From positions 1,426,001-1,490,000 of the forward strand of contig NZ_LLKN01000002.1 of assembly GCF_002900095.1 (NCBI RefSeq): a DNA stretch of 64,000 nucleotides, read 5' to 3'. The notes under the pieces are model-generated. The model was not told the origin of the DNA, searched no databases, and saw nothing but the letters and a program-made list of their open reading frames with translations. Position 1 is the stretch's first letter. Each line of letters starts with the position of its first letter. Of the stretch, positions 34,165 to 43,177 are shown piece by piece. This DNA comes from Salegentibacter mishustinae. GTDB taxonomy: Bacteria; Bacteroidota; Bacteroidia; Flavobacteriales; Flavobacteriaceae. Position numbers and translations under genes: made by a program.

Positions 34165-36210
34165 ATGAAGAAATTCGTAAATAACCTGTATAAGAATCAG
34201 GCGTTATTTTACAAGGTATTTTTATTTGCGCTTACGGCAGTGCTAATTGTTTACCTGCTTCCCAGAGGTGGAAATTTTAAATATGAAATTCCTAAAGGAA
34301 AGCCGTGGCAGTATGAAAATCTTTATGCGCCGTTTGATTTCGCTATATTAAAATCTGAAGAAGAAATTCAGCAGGAACGGCAGCAAATTCGAAATAATCA
34401 CACTCCTTATTTCCAGTATAACCAGGAAATCCCAAAACAGGTTAAAGCTGAAGTACCCGATGTGGTATATGAAGTATTCCCTGATAGTCTTTTAAGCAAT
34501 AGGGAAATACAAATTATTGGTTTTGTAAATGAGACTCTTGAAGAAGTTTATGAATTTGGTTTATTGCAGGCCAATAATCGCGTAGAAGATAACCAGCTTG
34601 TTTATTTACGAAAGGGAAATGAAGCTTTTGAAATCTCATATAAAAATATTCTTAAACAGGATGAAGTAAGAAGCTTTTTGAATACCGAAATTGAGCAATC
34701 TAATCTTTCATATATAGAAAACGAATTATTAGAAGTGTTCTTCAACCTAATAGAACCTAACGTAAGTTTTGATAGCGAATTTACCCAAAAAGAACTTGAA
34801 AGTAAATTAGACAACATTTCTTATACCCGCGGTAATATTGAGCAGGGAAGTAGGGTAATAGCCCGGGGAGAAGTGGTAGAAGGCAATAAATATAATATTC
34901 TTAGATCGCTTAAAAACGAATATGAATCGCAGGTTTGGAGTGAAAGTAACTATAAATGGATTATAGTTGGATATAGTGTATTAGTGGCCCTGGCGCTTTT
35001 AATGTTACTCTTATTTATTAGAAAATACCGGCAGGAAATTTTTGAGAATAATGTGAAGGTGACATTTATCTTCTTCAACATTCTCTTTATGGTTTTACTC
35101 ACCACACTGGTAGTTAATTTCAATATAGATTACGTTTATGTAGTGCCTTTGTGTATTTTACCACTTACTTTAAAAGCCTTTTTTGATGCTCGTTTAGGAA
35201 TGTTCACTCACGTAATTACGGTACTATTATTAGGCTTTATTGTGCCTAACAGTTACGAGTATATGTTTCTGCAAATTATCGCAGGAATTGTCACTATTCT
35301 AACTGTTTCTGAACTTTATAAAAGAGCAAACCTTTTTATTTCTGTAGGGCAAATTACCCTGGTTTATATAATTTCATACTTTGCTTTTACCGTTATTCAG
35401 GAAGGAAATATCGCCGATGTTGAAGGTGAAGTTTTACTAACCTTCCTACTTGGAGGATTGGCTACGCTATTTGTTCAGCCTTTGATCTATATTTATGAAA
35501 AGATCTTCGGAATGGTGTCAGATATGTCTTTATTGGAACTCTCCGATACCAATTCAAAATTACTGAAAGAGCTTTCAGAAAAAGCACCGGGAACATTTCA
35601 CCACTCTTTAAATGTAGCTAACCTGGCTGAAGCTGCTGCCAATGAAATTAATGCGAATGCGATGTTGACTAGAGTAGGAGCACTATATCACGATATTGGA
35701 AAAATGAAAAACCCGACATATTTTTCTGAAAATCAAACTTCGGCGGTGAATTCACATGATGAGCTGGCGCCAAGAGAAAGTGCGCAAATTATTACCGATC
35801 ACGTTATTAACGGTATTGAAATCGCTAAAAAAAATAATCTTCCAGATAGGGTTATAGATTTTATTAGAACGCATCACGGCACTACCACGGTTTACTTCTT
35901 TTATATGAAAGAGAAAGAGCAAAATGATAACGCGGTAGCCGATGATTTCAGGTACCCAGGGCCTATTCCTTTTAGCAAAGAAACGGCAATATTAATGATG
36001 TGTGATAGTGTGGAAGCCGCCAGTAAAAGTTTAAAGGAACCAACTGCAGGAGTGATAGATAGTTTTGTAGAAAAGATTATCGATAAGCAAATGAAGGAAG
36101 AGCAATTCTTAAATGCTAATATTACTTTTAAAGAAATACAAGTGGTGAAAAAGATCCTTAAACGTAAGCTTAAGAATATTTTTCACCTAAGAGTAGAATA
36201 TCCGGAATAA
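34165..36210 (+). CDS. PgpH-type membrane HD phosphohydrolase, probable c-di-AMP phosphodiesterase
   Basis: 681 residues: one N-terminal helix (about 13-33), a 7TMR-HDED extracytosolic domain, about seven membrane helices (about 265-455), then a cytosolic HD domain with FHHSLNVANLA, ALYHDIGKM (His509/Asp510) and THHGTTTVYFFY. This domain order is that of PgpH, known in other bacteria to hydrolyse c-di-AMP. The upstream in-frame TTG at 34144 is less likely as start because a promoter element overlaps it. Confidence 0.88.
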   Translation: MKKFVNNLYKNQALFYKVFLFALTAVLIVYLLPRGGNFKYEIPKGKPWQYENLYAPFDFAILKSEEEIQQERQQIRNNHTPYFQYNQEIPKQVKAEVPDVVYEVFPDSLLSNREIQIIGFVNETLEEVYEFGLLQANNRVEDNQLVYLRKGNEAFEISYKNILKQDEVRSFLNTEIEQSNLSYIENELLEVFFNLIEPNVSFDSEFTQKELESKLDNISYTRGNIEQGSRVIARGEVVEGNKYNILRSLKNEYESQVWSESNYKWIIVGYSVLVALALLMLLLFIRKYRQEIFENNVKVTFIFFNILFMVLLTTLVVNFNIDYVYVVPLCILPLTLKAFFDARLGMFTHVITVLLLGFIVPNSYEYMFLQIIAGIVTILTVSELYKRANLFISVGQITLVYIISYFAFTVIQEGNIADVEGEVLLTFLLGGLATLFVQPLIYIYEKIFGMVSDMSLLELSDTNSKLLKELSEKAPGTFHHSLNVANLAEAAANEINANAMLTRVGALYHDIGKMKNPTYFSENQTSAVNSHDELAPRESAQIITDHVINGIEIAKKNNLPDRVIDFIRTHHGTTTVYFFYMKEKEQNDNAVADDFRYPGPIPFSKETAILMMCDSVEAASKSLKEPTAGVIDSFVEKIIDKQMKEEQFLNANITFKEIQVVKKILKRKLKNIFHLRVEYPE

Positions 36211-36214
36211 GTTC

Positions 36215-36664
36215 TTAACCTACTGCGGTGATTTTCACTTCCTCATCATTAAAACTAAAGGTATCACCTTCTTTTTTTCCTTCCATTTCTTTGTAAATTG
36301 GAGCTTCAGTAGAAATTGCATAAACGCTGCTTCCATCTTCCATAGAAATTTCACCAATAGGGACTGAAATAAAATAATAATTCCCACTGGTTTCCACCAC
36401 GCTACCAAAACTAATTTTCTCGCTATAATGATCTGGATCTATGCGGCTTAAACTTTCTTTCATCTCACGGGCATCACTCAAACGACTGGCATTTTTTTCG
36501 AAATCGCTTAATAATTCCCCTTTATTATCCTCGTCATAATCTGTTTTCACATCGTTGGCCTCCATAGATTCCTTTATAAGGTCCATTTCCTTTTGATAAC
36601 GTTCAATTTGCTCATTTACAGCGTCTAAACAGTTTAAATAGAGTTCTTTTTTATTACTTACCAT
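36215..36664 (-). CDS. GreA/GreB-like protein
   Basis: 149 residues: an N-terminal coiled coil (about 10-75, rich in E, K and Q) and a C-terminal GreA/GreB-like domain with ISTEAPIYKEMEGKKEGD. The coiled coil could reach into the RNA polymerase secondary channel, but the usual acidic tip of Gre factors is not clearly identifiable. It could be a Gre factor or a Gre-like anti-factor. It converges on the PgpH-type gene, 4 bp apart. Confidence 0.7.
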   Translation of the reverse strand: MVSNKKELYLNCLDAVNEQIERYQKEMDLIKESMEANDVKTDYDEDNKGELLSDFEKNASRLSDAREMKESLSRIDPDHYSEKISFGSVVETSGNYYFISVPIGEISMEDGSSVYAISTEAPIYKEMEGKKEGDTFSFNDEEVKITAVG

Positions 36665-36756
36665 ATTATTTTTTTTGTTGATTTTTTTAAAATTAATTAA
36701 CCTAAACAGGCTACAAGAACATTTAGCAAAAGTTTAATAAGACCGGTTAATTTACA

Positions 36757-36849
36757 TATAAGTCTAGAAGCTTATAATCATTTGATATAAGCCTATGAGC
36801 TTATAATTGGTTAATATAAGTTTACAGACTAATATTTTTATTATATTTG
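36757..36849 (+). promoter_or_regulatory. three 29-bp-spaced palindromes and promoter of the SatD-like gene
   Basis: Two 20-bp palindromes with TATAAG/CTTATA ends lie at 36757-36776 and 36786-36805; a third, with a degenerate right half (CTAATA), lies at 36815-36834. Each starts exactly 29 bp after the last. Just downstream, TATATTTG (36842-36849) matches the TAnnTTTG -7 element, only 4 bp before ATG 36854. The set looks like an operator array controlling the SatD-like gene, probably through that protein's own helix-turn-helix. Confidence 0.6.
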
Positions 36850-36853
36850 AAAT

Positions 36854-37507
36854 ATGATAGCCGTAATCACAGCCGATTTAATTAATTCTTCCAATTATTC
36901 AGAATCGTTTTTAGATGAAATTTTAAAGAATCTAAATTCAGAATTTGAAAAATTGCAGCAGGATTATGCCAAAAATGAAATTGATTTTGAAATTTATCGC
37001 GGCGATAGTTTTCAGGGTGTAATTTCAAAATATCAGGATTCATTAAAAATAGCTTTGCGAATTAAGAGCCTTATTAATAAGGTAAAATCGAAAGATCAAA
37101 AAACTTCAAGTACTTTGGCCGATGTGAAAATTGCTATTGGAATTGGAGCTTTCGATTATAAAGGAGATTCTATAGCCGAATCTAACGGGCAGGCTTTTCA
37201 GTTATCGGGAAGAACTTTAGACGAGATGAAAAACGATTCCCGGAAAATTCGTTTAAAAACACCGCTGGAAAGCTTAAACTCTGAATTTGAAGCAAGCTTA
37301 TTTTTATTAGATGCGGTAATGGAAAAATGGAGCCAGGCTTCAGCAGAAGTGGTTTACTTTCTTTTAAAAGGAATGAAAGAAACAGAGATAGCCAAAATAT
37401 TGAATATAAGTCAGTCGGCGGTAAATCAGCGAAAAAAGGCTTGTGGTTGGGAAGCAATTTCGGTCTTACTGAAACGTTTTGAAAATGTAACAACCCAGAG
37501 CTTTTAA
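36854..37507 (+). CDS. SatD-like protein with C-terminal helix-turn-helix
   Basis: 217 residues. The N-terminal part (MIAVITADLINSS, then IYRGDSFQG and VKIAIGIGAFDY) resembles SatD-family proteins, which have a nucleotide-cyclase-like fold but no known enzyme role. The C-terminal segment KETEIAKILNISQSAVNQ is a clear helix-turn-helix. The start is fixed by the promoter a few bases upstream, so the mRNA is almost leaderless. It is followed 2 bp later by a DUF3307 membrane protein. Confidence 0.72.
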   Translation: MIAVITADLINSSNYSESFLDEILKNLNSEFEKLQQDYAKNEIDFEIYRGDSFQGVISKYQDSLKIALRIKSLINKVKSKDQKTSSTLADVKIAIGIGAFDYKGDSIAESNGQAFQLSGRTLDEMKNDSRKIRLKTPLESLNSEFEASLFLLDAVMEKWSQASAEVVYFLLKGMKETEIAKILNISQSAVNQRKKACGWEAISVLLKRFENVTTQSF

Positions 37508-37509
37508 TT

Positions 37510-38241
37510 ATGGAAGAAACTACATTAATCTTGCTTCAACTTCTCCTGGCACATATTTTAACCGATTTTGTGCTGCAACCCACTAAAATGGTAAAACAAA
37601 AAAGAGAGAAAAAAGCAAGCTCCTGGTTTTTATACTTTCACTCATTTTTAGCAGGTTTTTTAACTTATCTCTTTCTACAGGAATGGGATTTATGGTATAT
37701 ACCCATTGTAATTAGTTTAAGCCATTTTTTTATCGATCTATGGAAGCTTCAGCATAAAGACGATACCTTAAAACTGTTTTTATTAGATCAATTATGGCAC
37801 ATCCTCATCATAATTTTGGTTTGGCTTTATCTTATTGAAGGTTTTTCAGAATTGATTCCTTTTATCACTGAAATATTTTCTTCACCACAAATCCTCGCAA
37901 TTTTAATGGGATATTTACTGGTTATTTTTCCCACGGGTTTTCTAATTGGGAAAGCTACCAGCCGTTGGCATAATGAACTTGAACCTAATGGTGAAAGCCA
38001 CAGCCTGGAAGCTGCAGGAAGGTATATAGGTATTTTTGAAAGAATTCTGGTTTTAACCTTTATTCTTACCAATAACTTTTCGGCAATAGGTTTTCTTATA
38101 GCCGCGAAATCTATTTTACGTTTTAGTGATAAAACCGATGCAAGTGCCAGAAAACAAACCGAATACGTACTTATAGGTACATTAATGAGTTTTGCGATCA
38201 CTATTTTAATCGGACTTCTAGTACGCTACTTCCTCCTCTAA
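37510..38241 (+). CDS. DUF3307 membrane protein
   Basis: 243 residues with about six hydrophobic helices. It has the DUF3307 opening LLLAHILTDFVLQP and the polar SHFFIDLWKL block. The function is unknown. It forms a two-gene unit with the SatD-like regulator. Its 3' end overlaps the convergent gene at 38218 by 24 bp. Confidence 0.8.
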   Translation: MEETTLILLQLLLAHILTDFVLQPTKMVKQKREKKASSWFLYFHSFLAGFLTYLFLQEWDLWYIPIVISLSHFFIDLWKLQHKDDTLKLFLLDQLWHILIIILVWLYLIEGFSELIPFITEIFSSPQILAILMGYLLVIFPTGFLIGKATSRWHNELEPNGESHSLEAAGRYIGIFERILVLTFILTNNFSAIGFLIAAKSILRFSDKTDASARKQTEYVLIGTLMSFAITILIGLLVRYFLL

Positions 38242-38625
38242 AAGCTGAATATTGCTTTGTAAACGCTCTTTTACAATATTCATCATACGTTTATTTAAGG
38301 CCGAAGAATTCTCAATATAAGTGGCATATTCCTCTAAAGTGAATTGTCCTATTATAATACCCTTTAAACTATTTCTGAATTTTATATCCTTTTGGATTGC
38401 GTTTTCAATGTAAATAAAGCGTTTTTCAAGCTTAAGTTCATAGAATTTGTTCTTGTGTTTTTTGGTGTAATTTCTAAAGACTTCCAATAACAATTCATCC
38501 TGAAGTTTGGCGATTGGCCGTAAAGTTCTGTTCTGAAATTGTTCGTCTAAACTCATGTTTTCTGAAACTCTGGCAGAAGGAATTTCTGGCCTAAGTGCTA
38601 CTAATTGAAGGTCACGTGGTATCAT
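38218..38625 (-). CDS. conserved helical protein, unknown function
   Basis: 135 residues, mostly charged and helical, with no signal peptide or membrane segment. No domain is recognised. The codon pattern looks genuine, and the gene ends in a 24-bp tail-to-tail overlap with the DUF3307 gene. An upstream 189-bp gap separates it from the aldehyde dehydrogenase. Confidence 0.6.
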   Translation of the reverse strand: MIPRDLQLVALRPEIPSARVSENMSLDEQFQNRTLRPIAKLQDELLLEVFRNYTKKHKNKFYELKLEKRFIYIENAIQKDIKFRNSLKGIIIGQFTLEEYATYIENSSALNKRMMNIVKERLQSNIQLLEEEVAY

Positions 38626-38814
38626 AAGAACTGTGTTTTCTTAAATTTAATAAACTTAATACCTCAAAAGTCGAGCCCCTTTAAAGACTTGTAAACTAGT
38701 TATAAACATTTCTACAAGTTAAAATCGTCTTAATCGGCCTGCCTAAGCCTATTCTTCTTTTTATCTTTAAATGAAAGCCTAGATCAACCAAATTCTTAAA
38801 ACATTAAATCGCCA

Positions 38815-40173
38815 ATGATAATTTCAAGGAATCCATATACAGGAGAGGAAATTTCTAACCATCACGAATTAAGTGATACCGAAGTTGAAAAATGCATACA
38901 AAAAGCTCATTCCAGGTTTAAATCCTGGAAGGAAACTTCATTTGCCGAGCGCAGTAATTTAATGATGAAAGCTGCGAAAGAACTTAAGGACAATTCCCGG
39001 GAATATGCAGAAGCTATTACAAAAGAAATGGGGAAGCCTATTACCCAGGCTACTGCAGAAATAGAGAAGTGCGCCTGGGTTTGTGAATATTACGCCGAGA
39101 ATGCAGAATCTCAATTAGAAAATGAAAAGATAAAAACCGATGCTAAAAACTCTTATGTAGCTTATGAGCCTATAGGAGTTGTTTTGGCAGTAATGCCGTG
39201 GAATTATCCATTCTGGCAGGTATTTAGGTTTGCGGCACCGGCACTTATGGCCGGGAATATCGGAATTCTAAAACACGCAAGTAACGTGATGCTTTCTGCC
39301 AATAATATTCAAAAAGTATTTGAAAGGGCAGGTTTTCCAAAAGATTGTTTCCAAAACCTGGTAATTGGCAGTAAAAAAGTTGAAAATATAATACGACATA
39401 CGAATGTAAAAGCCGTAACCTTAACCGGTAGCGGCCGGGCGGGAAGCAGTGTAGCTTCTATTGCCGGTGAAGAAATAAAGAAATCGGTTTTAGAGCTTGG
39501 CGGAAGTAATGCTCTGGTAATATTTAAAGACGCTAATATTGCTGAAAGCGTTAAAACCTGTGTTCAAGCGCGATTTCAAAATACAGGACAAAGCTGTATT
39601 GCCGGGAAACGTTTACTAATATATAAAGATATCGCTGAAGAATTCCTGGATGAATTCACCAGGCAGGTTCGCGAATTAAAAAGTGGCGATCCTATGGATA
39701 AAGAAACTTTTATCGGGGTAATGGCTAAAGAAAGCCTTGCTGAAGACCTGGAAGACCAGATCAAAGATTCCGTAAAAAAAGGGGCAAAAATTATTTTAGG
39801 CGGAAAACGCGATGGGACTTATTTTGAACCAACTATTATAACAGGAGCCAAAGAAGGAATGCCAATTTTTGATGAAGAGACTTTTGGACCTGCGATCTCT
39901 GTAACCGAATTTAAAGATGACCAGGAAGCGGTAGATCTCGTTAATTCTTCCAATTTTGGCCTTGGTGTTTCCATTTTTACAGAAGATGAAAAATTTGCAC
40001 TTAAAATGGTTCCCAAATTTGAAGATGGAGCCGTTTTCGTGAACGAGCTTGTTAAGAGTGACCCAAGACTACCATTTGGCGGCACTAAGATTTCTGGCTA
40101 TGGTAGAGAATTATCGCATCACGGAATCAAAGAATTCACCAATAGAAAAACGGTTTACTTTAACAAATATTAG
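38815..40173 (+). CDS. NAD(P)-dependent aldehyde dehydrogenase, succinate-semialdehyde type
   Basis: 452 residues with the cofactor-binding and catalytic blocks of the ALDH superfamily: MPWNYPFWQVFR, LTGSGRAGSSVA, LELGGSNALVIF (general base Glu) and NTGQSCIAGKR (catalytic Cys261). The short length and KPITQATAEIEKCAW segment are typical of succinate-semialdehyde dehydrogenase-like enzymes, but the true substrate is not fixed. It is followed 6 bp later by the DUF72 gene. Confidence 0.85.
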   Translation: MIISRNPYTGEEISNHHELSDTEVEKCIQKAHSRFKSWKETSFAERSNLMMKAAKELKDNSREYAEAITKEMGKPITQATAEIEKCAWVCEYYAENAESQLENEKIKTDAKNSYVAYEPIGVVLAVMPWNYPFWQVFRFAAPALMAGNIGILKHASNVMLSANNIQKVFERAGFPKDCFQNLVIGSKKVENIIRHTNVKAVTLTGSGRAGSSVASIAGEEIKKSVLELGGSNALVIFKDANIAESVKTCVQARFQNTGQSCIAGKRLLIYKDIAEEFLDEFTRQVRELKSGDPMDKETFIGVMAKESLAEDLEDQIKDSVKKGAKIILGGKRDGTYFEPTIITGAKEGMPIFDEETFGPAISVTEFKDDQEAVDLVNSSNFGLGVSIFTEDEKFALKMVPKFEDGAVFVNELVKSDPRLPFGGTKISGYGRELSHHGIKEFTNRKTVYFNKY

Positions 40174-40179
40174 TTTAGA

Positions 40180-41055
40180 ATGAAGTTTGGAAAAGTAGAA
40201 CATCCCGAAAATATAGACTTTAACCTGCCTAAAACGCATCCCGACACCATTAAAGTTCTTAATGATAAAGGTAATAATGGAGGATTTAAGGATGTTAGAA
40301 TAGGTTGTGCGAAATGGAATAGAAAAGATCTTAAGAACTTCTATCCAAGAGGTACAAAAGACGAGTTGAAATATTACTCTTCGCAGTTTAATAGCATAGA
40401 ATTCAATGGGTCCTTCTATAGGATGTACGAGGAAGAGCAGTTTAAAAAATGGTATGAAAAAGCAGACGATGATTTTAAGTTCTTCCCAAAAGTGCCAAGG
40501 CTCATTAGTCATTTAAAACGCTTAAATGAAACCGAGGAATTAACAGACGATTTCATTAAAAACCTGCTTCAGCTAAAAGAAAAATTGGGAACGGTTTTCC
40601 TGCAAATGCCTGAAAATTTTGCTCCTAAATTTTTAGAAAGACTGGATAGTTTTTTCGAGCATTGGCCAAAAGAAATTCCGCTTTCTGCAGAAGTACGACA
40701 CGAAGATTGGTATGCTGATGAAACAGTGGCCAATGAATTCTATGATGTATTAAAAAAACGAGATGTAGCGCATATAATTACCGATACCGCCGGAAGACGT
40801 GATCTTATTCATATGAGATTGAGTAATCCAACAGCTTTTATAAGGTATAACGGCGCCAATCACAGCTCAGATTACACGAGGCTGGACGATTGGTTGGATA
40901 GATTGGAAGAATGGCATAAGGAAGGCCTGGAGAATGTTTACTTCTTTATTCATCAAAATGTTGAAGAAGCGTCTCCGTTACTTTCAGCATATTTTATAGA
41001 AAAATTCAATAAAAGATTTAAAACAGATATACAAATACCTAAAACTTTAAAATAA
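40180..41055 (+). CDS. DUF72 domain protein
   Basis: 291 residues with the DUF72 blocks RIGCAKWNRKDLKNFYP, YYSSQFNSIEFNGSFYR, FKFFPKVPRLISH and the later RYNGANHSS. The family has a TIM-barrel fold and unknown function. It lies between the aldehyde dehydrogenase and the Nudix gene (1-bp gap), so the three are probably co-transcribed. Confidence 0.85.
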   Translation: MKFGKVEHPENIDFNLPKTHPDTIKVLNDKGNNGGFKDVRIGCAKWNRKDLKNFYPRGTKDELKYYSSQFNSIEFNGSFYRMYEEEQFKKWYEKADDDFKFFPKVPRLISHLKRLNETEELTDDFIKNLLQLKEKLGTVFLQMPENFAPKFLERLDSFFEHWPKEIPLSAEVRHEDWYADETVANEFYDVLKKRDVAHIITDTAGRRDLIHMRLSNPTAFIRYNGANHSSDYTRLDDWLDRLEEWHKEGLENVYFFIHQNVEEASPLLSAYFIEKFNKRFKTDIQIPKTLK

Positions 41056-41056
41056 A

Positions 41057-41470
41057 ATGAAACAGCAAGAAGTAGCAGTAACCGTAGATAGTGTAGTTTT
41101 TTGTAATGCTAATAATGAATTTAAGGTTTTGCTTATCAAAAGAAAAAATGATCCCTTTGAAGGTCAATGGGCCTTACCGGGAGGTTTTATAAACGAATCT
41201 GAAGATTTGATAACAGCGGCCAAGCGAGAACTTAAGGAAGAAACCGGAGTAGCTGTAGAAACAATGGAGCAAGTGAGAGCTTTTGGTGCGCCGGGTCGGG
41301 ACCCCAGAGGAAGAACCATTTCTATAGCTTTTGTAAGTAGAATCTTTTGTGAAGAAGATCTTAGTGCCGGTGATGATGCTGCAGAAGCATCCTGGGTAAG
41401 TATAGATGACTTGCCTCAACTTGCTTTTGATCACGCTGAAATCATTGAAGCCGCTAAAAACTATTTATAA
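41057..41470 (+). CDS. Nudix hydrolase
   Basis: 137 residues with a complete Nudix box at residues 43-65 (G-x5-E-x7-RELKEE-x-G-V). The surrounding blocks (LLIKRKNDPFEGQWALPGG and GAPGRDPRGR) resemble ADP-ribose pyrophosphatase/NrtR-type Nudix domains. No DNA-binding domain follows, so it is an enzyme and not an NrtR regulator. Confidence 0.88.
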   Translation: MKQQEVAVTVDSVVFCNANNEFKVLLIKRKNDPFEGQWALPGGFINESEDLITAAKRELKEETGVAVETMEQVRAFGAPGRDPRGRTISIAFVSRIFCEEDLSAGDDAAEASWVSIDDLPQLAFDHAEIIEAAKNYL

Positions 41471-41597
41471 GTTTTTGCAATTCTAAGGCCCTATTTTTAG
41501 GGGAAATAAAAATAACTTATCTAAATTTTATGGGTTTGGTAAATCTTTAAAAAGCTTTTACCAGCCCATTTTTAATGATTAATTTTAAAAGAAAAAG

Positions 41598-41993
41598 ATG
41601 AGATTTCATACCAGAAAATGGATCAAACCTGAAGATCTAAACCCAAATGGCACCTTATTTGGCGGTAAATTATTGGCCTGGATAGACGAAGAATGCGCCT
41701 TGTATAGCATTATTCAGCTGGAAAATTCGAAATGTGTCACCAAATATATGAGTGAGATTAATTTTCAATATTCAGCTAAACAGGGTGATATTGTAGAGAT
41801 AGGAATTGAAGTATTAAAATTTGGAACTACTTCATTAACGCTAAAATGTGAGGTTAGAAACAAAATGACCCGTTCTACGATAATTACTATAGACAAGGTA
41901 ATTATGGTGACTTTAGACGAAGAAGGGAAACCAACACCTCACGGTAAAACTAAGGTAGAATTCGTAAAAGACAGGCTTCAGGATAGAGCCTAA
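41598..41993 (+). CDS. acyl-CoA thioesterase, YciA-like hotdog protein
   Basis: 131 residues of hotdog fold with NPNGTLFGGKLLAWIDEECA, including the conserved Asn and the catalytic Asp, as in YciA/BACH thioesterases. It hydrolyses acyl-CoA. Its end overlaps the convergent methyltransferase gene by 4 bp. Confidence 0.85.
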   Translation: MRFHTRKWIKPEDLNPNGTLFGGKLLAWIDEECALYSIIQLENSKCVTKYMSEINFQYSAKQGDIVEIGIEVLKFGTTSLTLKCEVRNKMTRSTIITIDKVIMVTLDEEGKPTPHGKTKVEFVKDRLQDRA

Positions 41994-43168
41994 ATCTTCT
42001 CGCAAAAAAGTACAATCTTTTCGTTATTTATATTGGTGGTAAAAAATAAGTAATTTTTACCGCCATCTTTTATTTTAAATTTTTTCCTTAGCACGGCTAC
42101 ACTTTCAGGAAAATTTCTAACGCTAATATTCGCTTTGTAATTCTTAAACTTTTTCTTTAACACTCCTGGTTTATATTCTTGTATTTCAGTAATCTTAAAT
42201 TTCCTGCCAGGGAAAACAACTTCTTTATCTGAAGTGTACAAATGTGAGTTAGGATGCAGTTTTGAAGTTTGAATTTGGCCAGCAACTGCTTCAAACAATC
42301 CGCTCTTCATAATTGCTGAGTTGGGTTCATAAAGGAAACTTTTTGGAAGCGAATAATTTACATCAGTTGGACTATTATTAAAATTCCCATCAAATTTTTC
42401 AACCTTATTTTTAGTAAAATTTAGGGTTTTAATTTTTGGGGAAACACATTCTTCTTTCTTCAAAAACCACAATAATTCCTTTACTTCATTATTAACTGCA
42501 ACAATATGCATTTCGGTTACAAATTTTAACTCTGAAATTCCAGCTTGCAAATCGAGTAGTGGCGAGGTTTTAATAAGAATTGTATCAGATTTACTAAAAA
42601 GTAATTCCAGGTTTTCTGGAATATTCGGTAAACAGTCTGCGAGTCTAAAGACTTTTCCACCAGAGCCATCACGTCTGGAGGGATCAGCGTAAATGCAATC
42701 GTATTGTATATTGGAATCTTTAAGGAAATCAATACTGTTTTGATTCTTGAAGCTAATATTTTTACAGCCTAAATGCTTTAGATTATGTGCAGAAATTTTA
42801 GATAATTCAGTATTTAACTCGCAATGAACTACTTCTTTAAAGTTTTTGGCAAAATAGAAATCATCTATTCCCAGACCGCCGGTTAAATCTATTAATTTAT
42901 CTCCCTTTACAAGTGAAGCTTTATATTTTGCCGTGGTTTCAGAGGAAGTTTGTTCTAAGTTAACTTTTGGAGGATAATATATTTCCGTCTGCTCGAACCA
43001 GCCAGGCAGCTTCTTTTCGGCTTTTTGTAATCCCGTTAACTGCTGTGCCAGTTCTGAAGAAGAAATACCGGGAAAAGGGCTTCCGCGAAGCGCTATTTCA
43101 GCAGGAGACATTTTCAGGTTCTTCCTTAAAAACTCCTGAACTTCGGGATCTAATAAGGCTTTATTCAA
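41990..43168 (-). CDS. class I SAM-dependent methyltransferase with THUMP-like C-terminal domain
   Basis: 392 residues. The SAM-binding motif DLTGGLGIDDFYFAKNF lies near residue 95, and YADPSRRDGSGGKVF near 160 is the catalytic-loop region. A C-terminal THUMP-like domain (VAVLRKKFKIKDGG) suggests an RNA substrate. It is the last gene of the minus-strand operon beginning with tsaD. Confidence 0.8.
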   Translation of the reverse strand: MNKALLDPEVQEFLRKNLKMSPAEIALRGSPFPGISSSELAQQLTGLQKAEKKLPGWFEQTEIYYPPKVNLEQTSSETTAKYKASLVKGDKLIDLTGGLGIDDFYFAKNFKEVVHCELNTELSKISAHNLKHLGCKNISFKNQNSIDFLKDSNIQYDCIYADPSRRDGSGGKVFRLADCLPNIPENLELLFSKSDTILIKTSPLLDLQAGISELKFVTEMHIVAVNNEVKELLWFLKKEECVSPKIKTLNFTKNKVEKFDGNFNNSPTDVNYSLPKSFLYEPNSAIMKSGLFEAVAGQIQTSKLHPNSHLYTSDKEVVFPGRKFKITEIQEYKPGVLKKKFKNYKANISVRNFPESVAVLRKKFKIKDGGKNYLFFTTNINNEKIVLFCEKI

Positions 43169-43177
43169 AATAATAAT

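Noticed and set aside
41057-41470. NrtR-type transcription regulator
   Set aside because: The Nudix domain is similar, but the protein ends after it and no winged helix follows.
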